Shown piece by piece: positions 5,821-6,143 of a stretch of DNA of 6,143 nt. This DNA is from Bifidobacterium breve (GTDB taxonomy: Bacteria > Actinomycetota > Acidimicrobiia > Acidimicrobiales > Ilumatobacteraceae). Both the position numbers and the translations under genes were made by a program. Below the pieces are notes generated by a model, which saw only the letters and a program-made list of their open reading frames with translations, ran no database searches and had not been told where the DNA came from. How positions within the stretch are numbered: position 1 is the first letter of the stretch; each line of letters begins with the position of its first letter. The stretch is from positions 1 to 6,143 of the forward strand of contig CAMDBY010000105.1 in NCBI GenBank assembly GCA_945889575.1. Direction: 5' to 3'.

Positions 5821-6143
5821 ATGAACCCAGATCTCCCGCTTGCCCATGGCTTGTATGACCCACGTTTCGAACATGACGCGTGTGGTGTTTCATTCGTGGC
5901 AAATATCAAAGGTGTGCGCAGTCGCGAGATCGTGACACTCGGTATCACTGCGCTCTGCAACATGGAACACCGTGGTGCAACGGGTGCAGAAGCAGACACC
6001 GGCGATGGTGCAGGAATCTTGATTCAAGTTCCTGATGCGTTCTTGCGAGCTGTCGTAGATTTTTCACTTCCCGCTGCTGGCGCTTATGCAGCCGGGTTGG
6101 TGTTTTTGCCTTCTGATCCAGCACGTGCCGCAACAGCTGTTGC
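5821..6143 (+). CDS. gltB: Glutamate synthase large (alpha) subunit, N-terminal part
   Basis: GOGAT makes two glutamates from 2-oxoglutarate and glutamine; this subunit carries the glutaminase and FMN/Fe-S synthase domains and is normally about 1,500 residues, of which the first 107 are here before the right edge. The start MNPDLPLAHGLYDPRFEHDACGV carries a short propeptide. C21 is the expected N-terminal nucleophile after processing, in the class II glutamine amidotransferase (Ntn-hydrolase) domain. The following CNMEHRGATGAEADTGDGAGILIQ is the conserved glutamine-binding region. Position 24 is serine in CGVSF, where many family members have glycine or alanine. The start ATG 5821 is supported by AAGGA 10 nt upstream and by the fixed distance to the nucleophile. 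A gltD partner would be expected off the right edge. It has its own structured leader. Confidence 0.97.
   Translation, partial: MNPDLPLAHGLYDPRFEHDACGVSFVANIKGVRSREIVTLGITALCNMEHRGATGAEADTGDGAGILIQVPDAFLRAVVDFSLPAAGAYAAGLVFLPSDPARAATAV

Noticed and set aside
5733..5999. Minus-strand open frame overlapping the gltB leader and start
   Set aside because: More than half of it is antisense to conserved GltB codons, it has no ribosome binding site that I can see, and it resembles no family.
1..6143. Mobile element, CRISPR, tRNA, toxin-antitoxin or defence system
   Set aside because: No transposase or integrase motif, spaced direct repeats, cloverleaf or small paired genes were found on either strand; gaps between genes are at most 139 bp.

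Overview
The window looks like an ordinary stretch of bacterial chromosome with six protein-coding genes packed almost end to end. Four are complete and two run off the edges. I see no rRNA, tRNA, CRISPR array, insertion sequence, integrase or phage gene. The base composition is moderate (roughly half G+C by eye, not computed). The gene set (a hydrolase of the COG2159 amidohydrolase type, a crotonase of the MSDR..SI type, a nitroreductase ending in HWDKW, and a GltB beginning GLYDPRFEHDACGV) suggests an actinobacterium, perhaps a mid-GC aquatic Acidimicrobiia-like lineage. That taxonomic reading is inference from memory of the families, not a search result.

Layout from left to right. Positions 1-2103 (minus strand) hold the first 701 codons of an aconitase that is strikingly of the mitochondrial type; its last ~50 residues lie off the left edge. 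Divergent from it, across a gap of about 47 bp, is a GntR-family regulator with a UTRA effector domain (2151-2903, plus). The shared gap and the start of the regulator gene hold several CTTG/CAAG half-sites, a perfect TGTATACA palindrome and a TATAAT box, so local control of the regulator and possibly of aconitase is likely. The regulator converges on a nitroreductase (2908-3555, minus), with only 4 bp between the stops and an 18-bp near-palindrome across the junction. The nitroreductase is divergent from a crotonase-family gene (3618-4436, plus), and their 62-bp gap has two further inverted repeats. An amidohydrolase-family metal-dependent hydrolase follows (4518-5681, plus). After a 139-bp leader with three small consecutive hairpins comes the start of the glutamate synthase large subunit (5821 to the right edge).

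How the genes work together: aconitase (citrate to isocitrate) and glutamate synthase (2-oxoglutarate plus glutamine to glutamate) sit on either side of the 2-oxoglutarate node that links carbon and nitrogen metabolism. The three genes between them (flavin reductase, CoA-thioester isomerase/hydratase, amidohydrolase) look like catabolic accessory enzymes of unknown substrate. The strongest leads here are regulatory: a UTRA-GntR regulator head-to-head with aconitase, and the structured leader of gltB. I did not find a convincing new multi-gene system.
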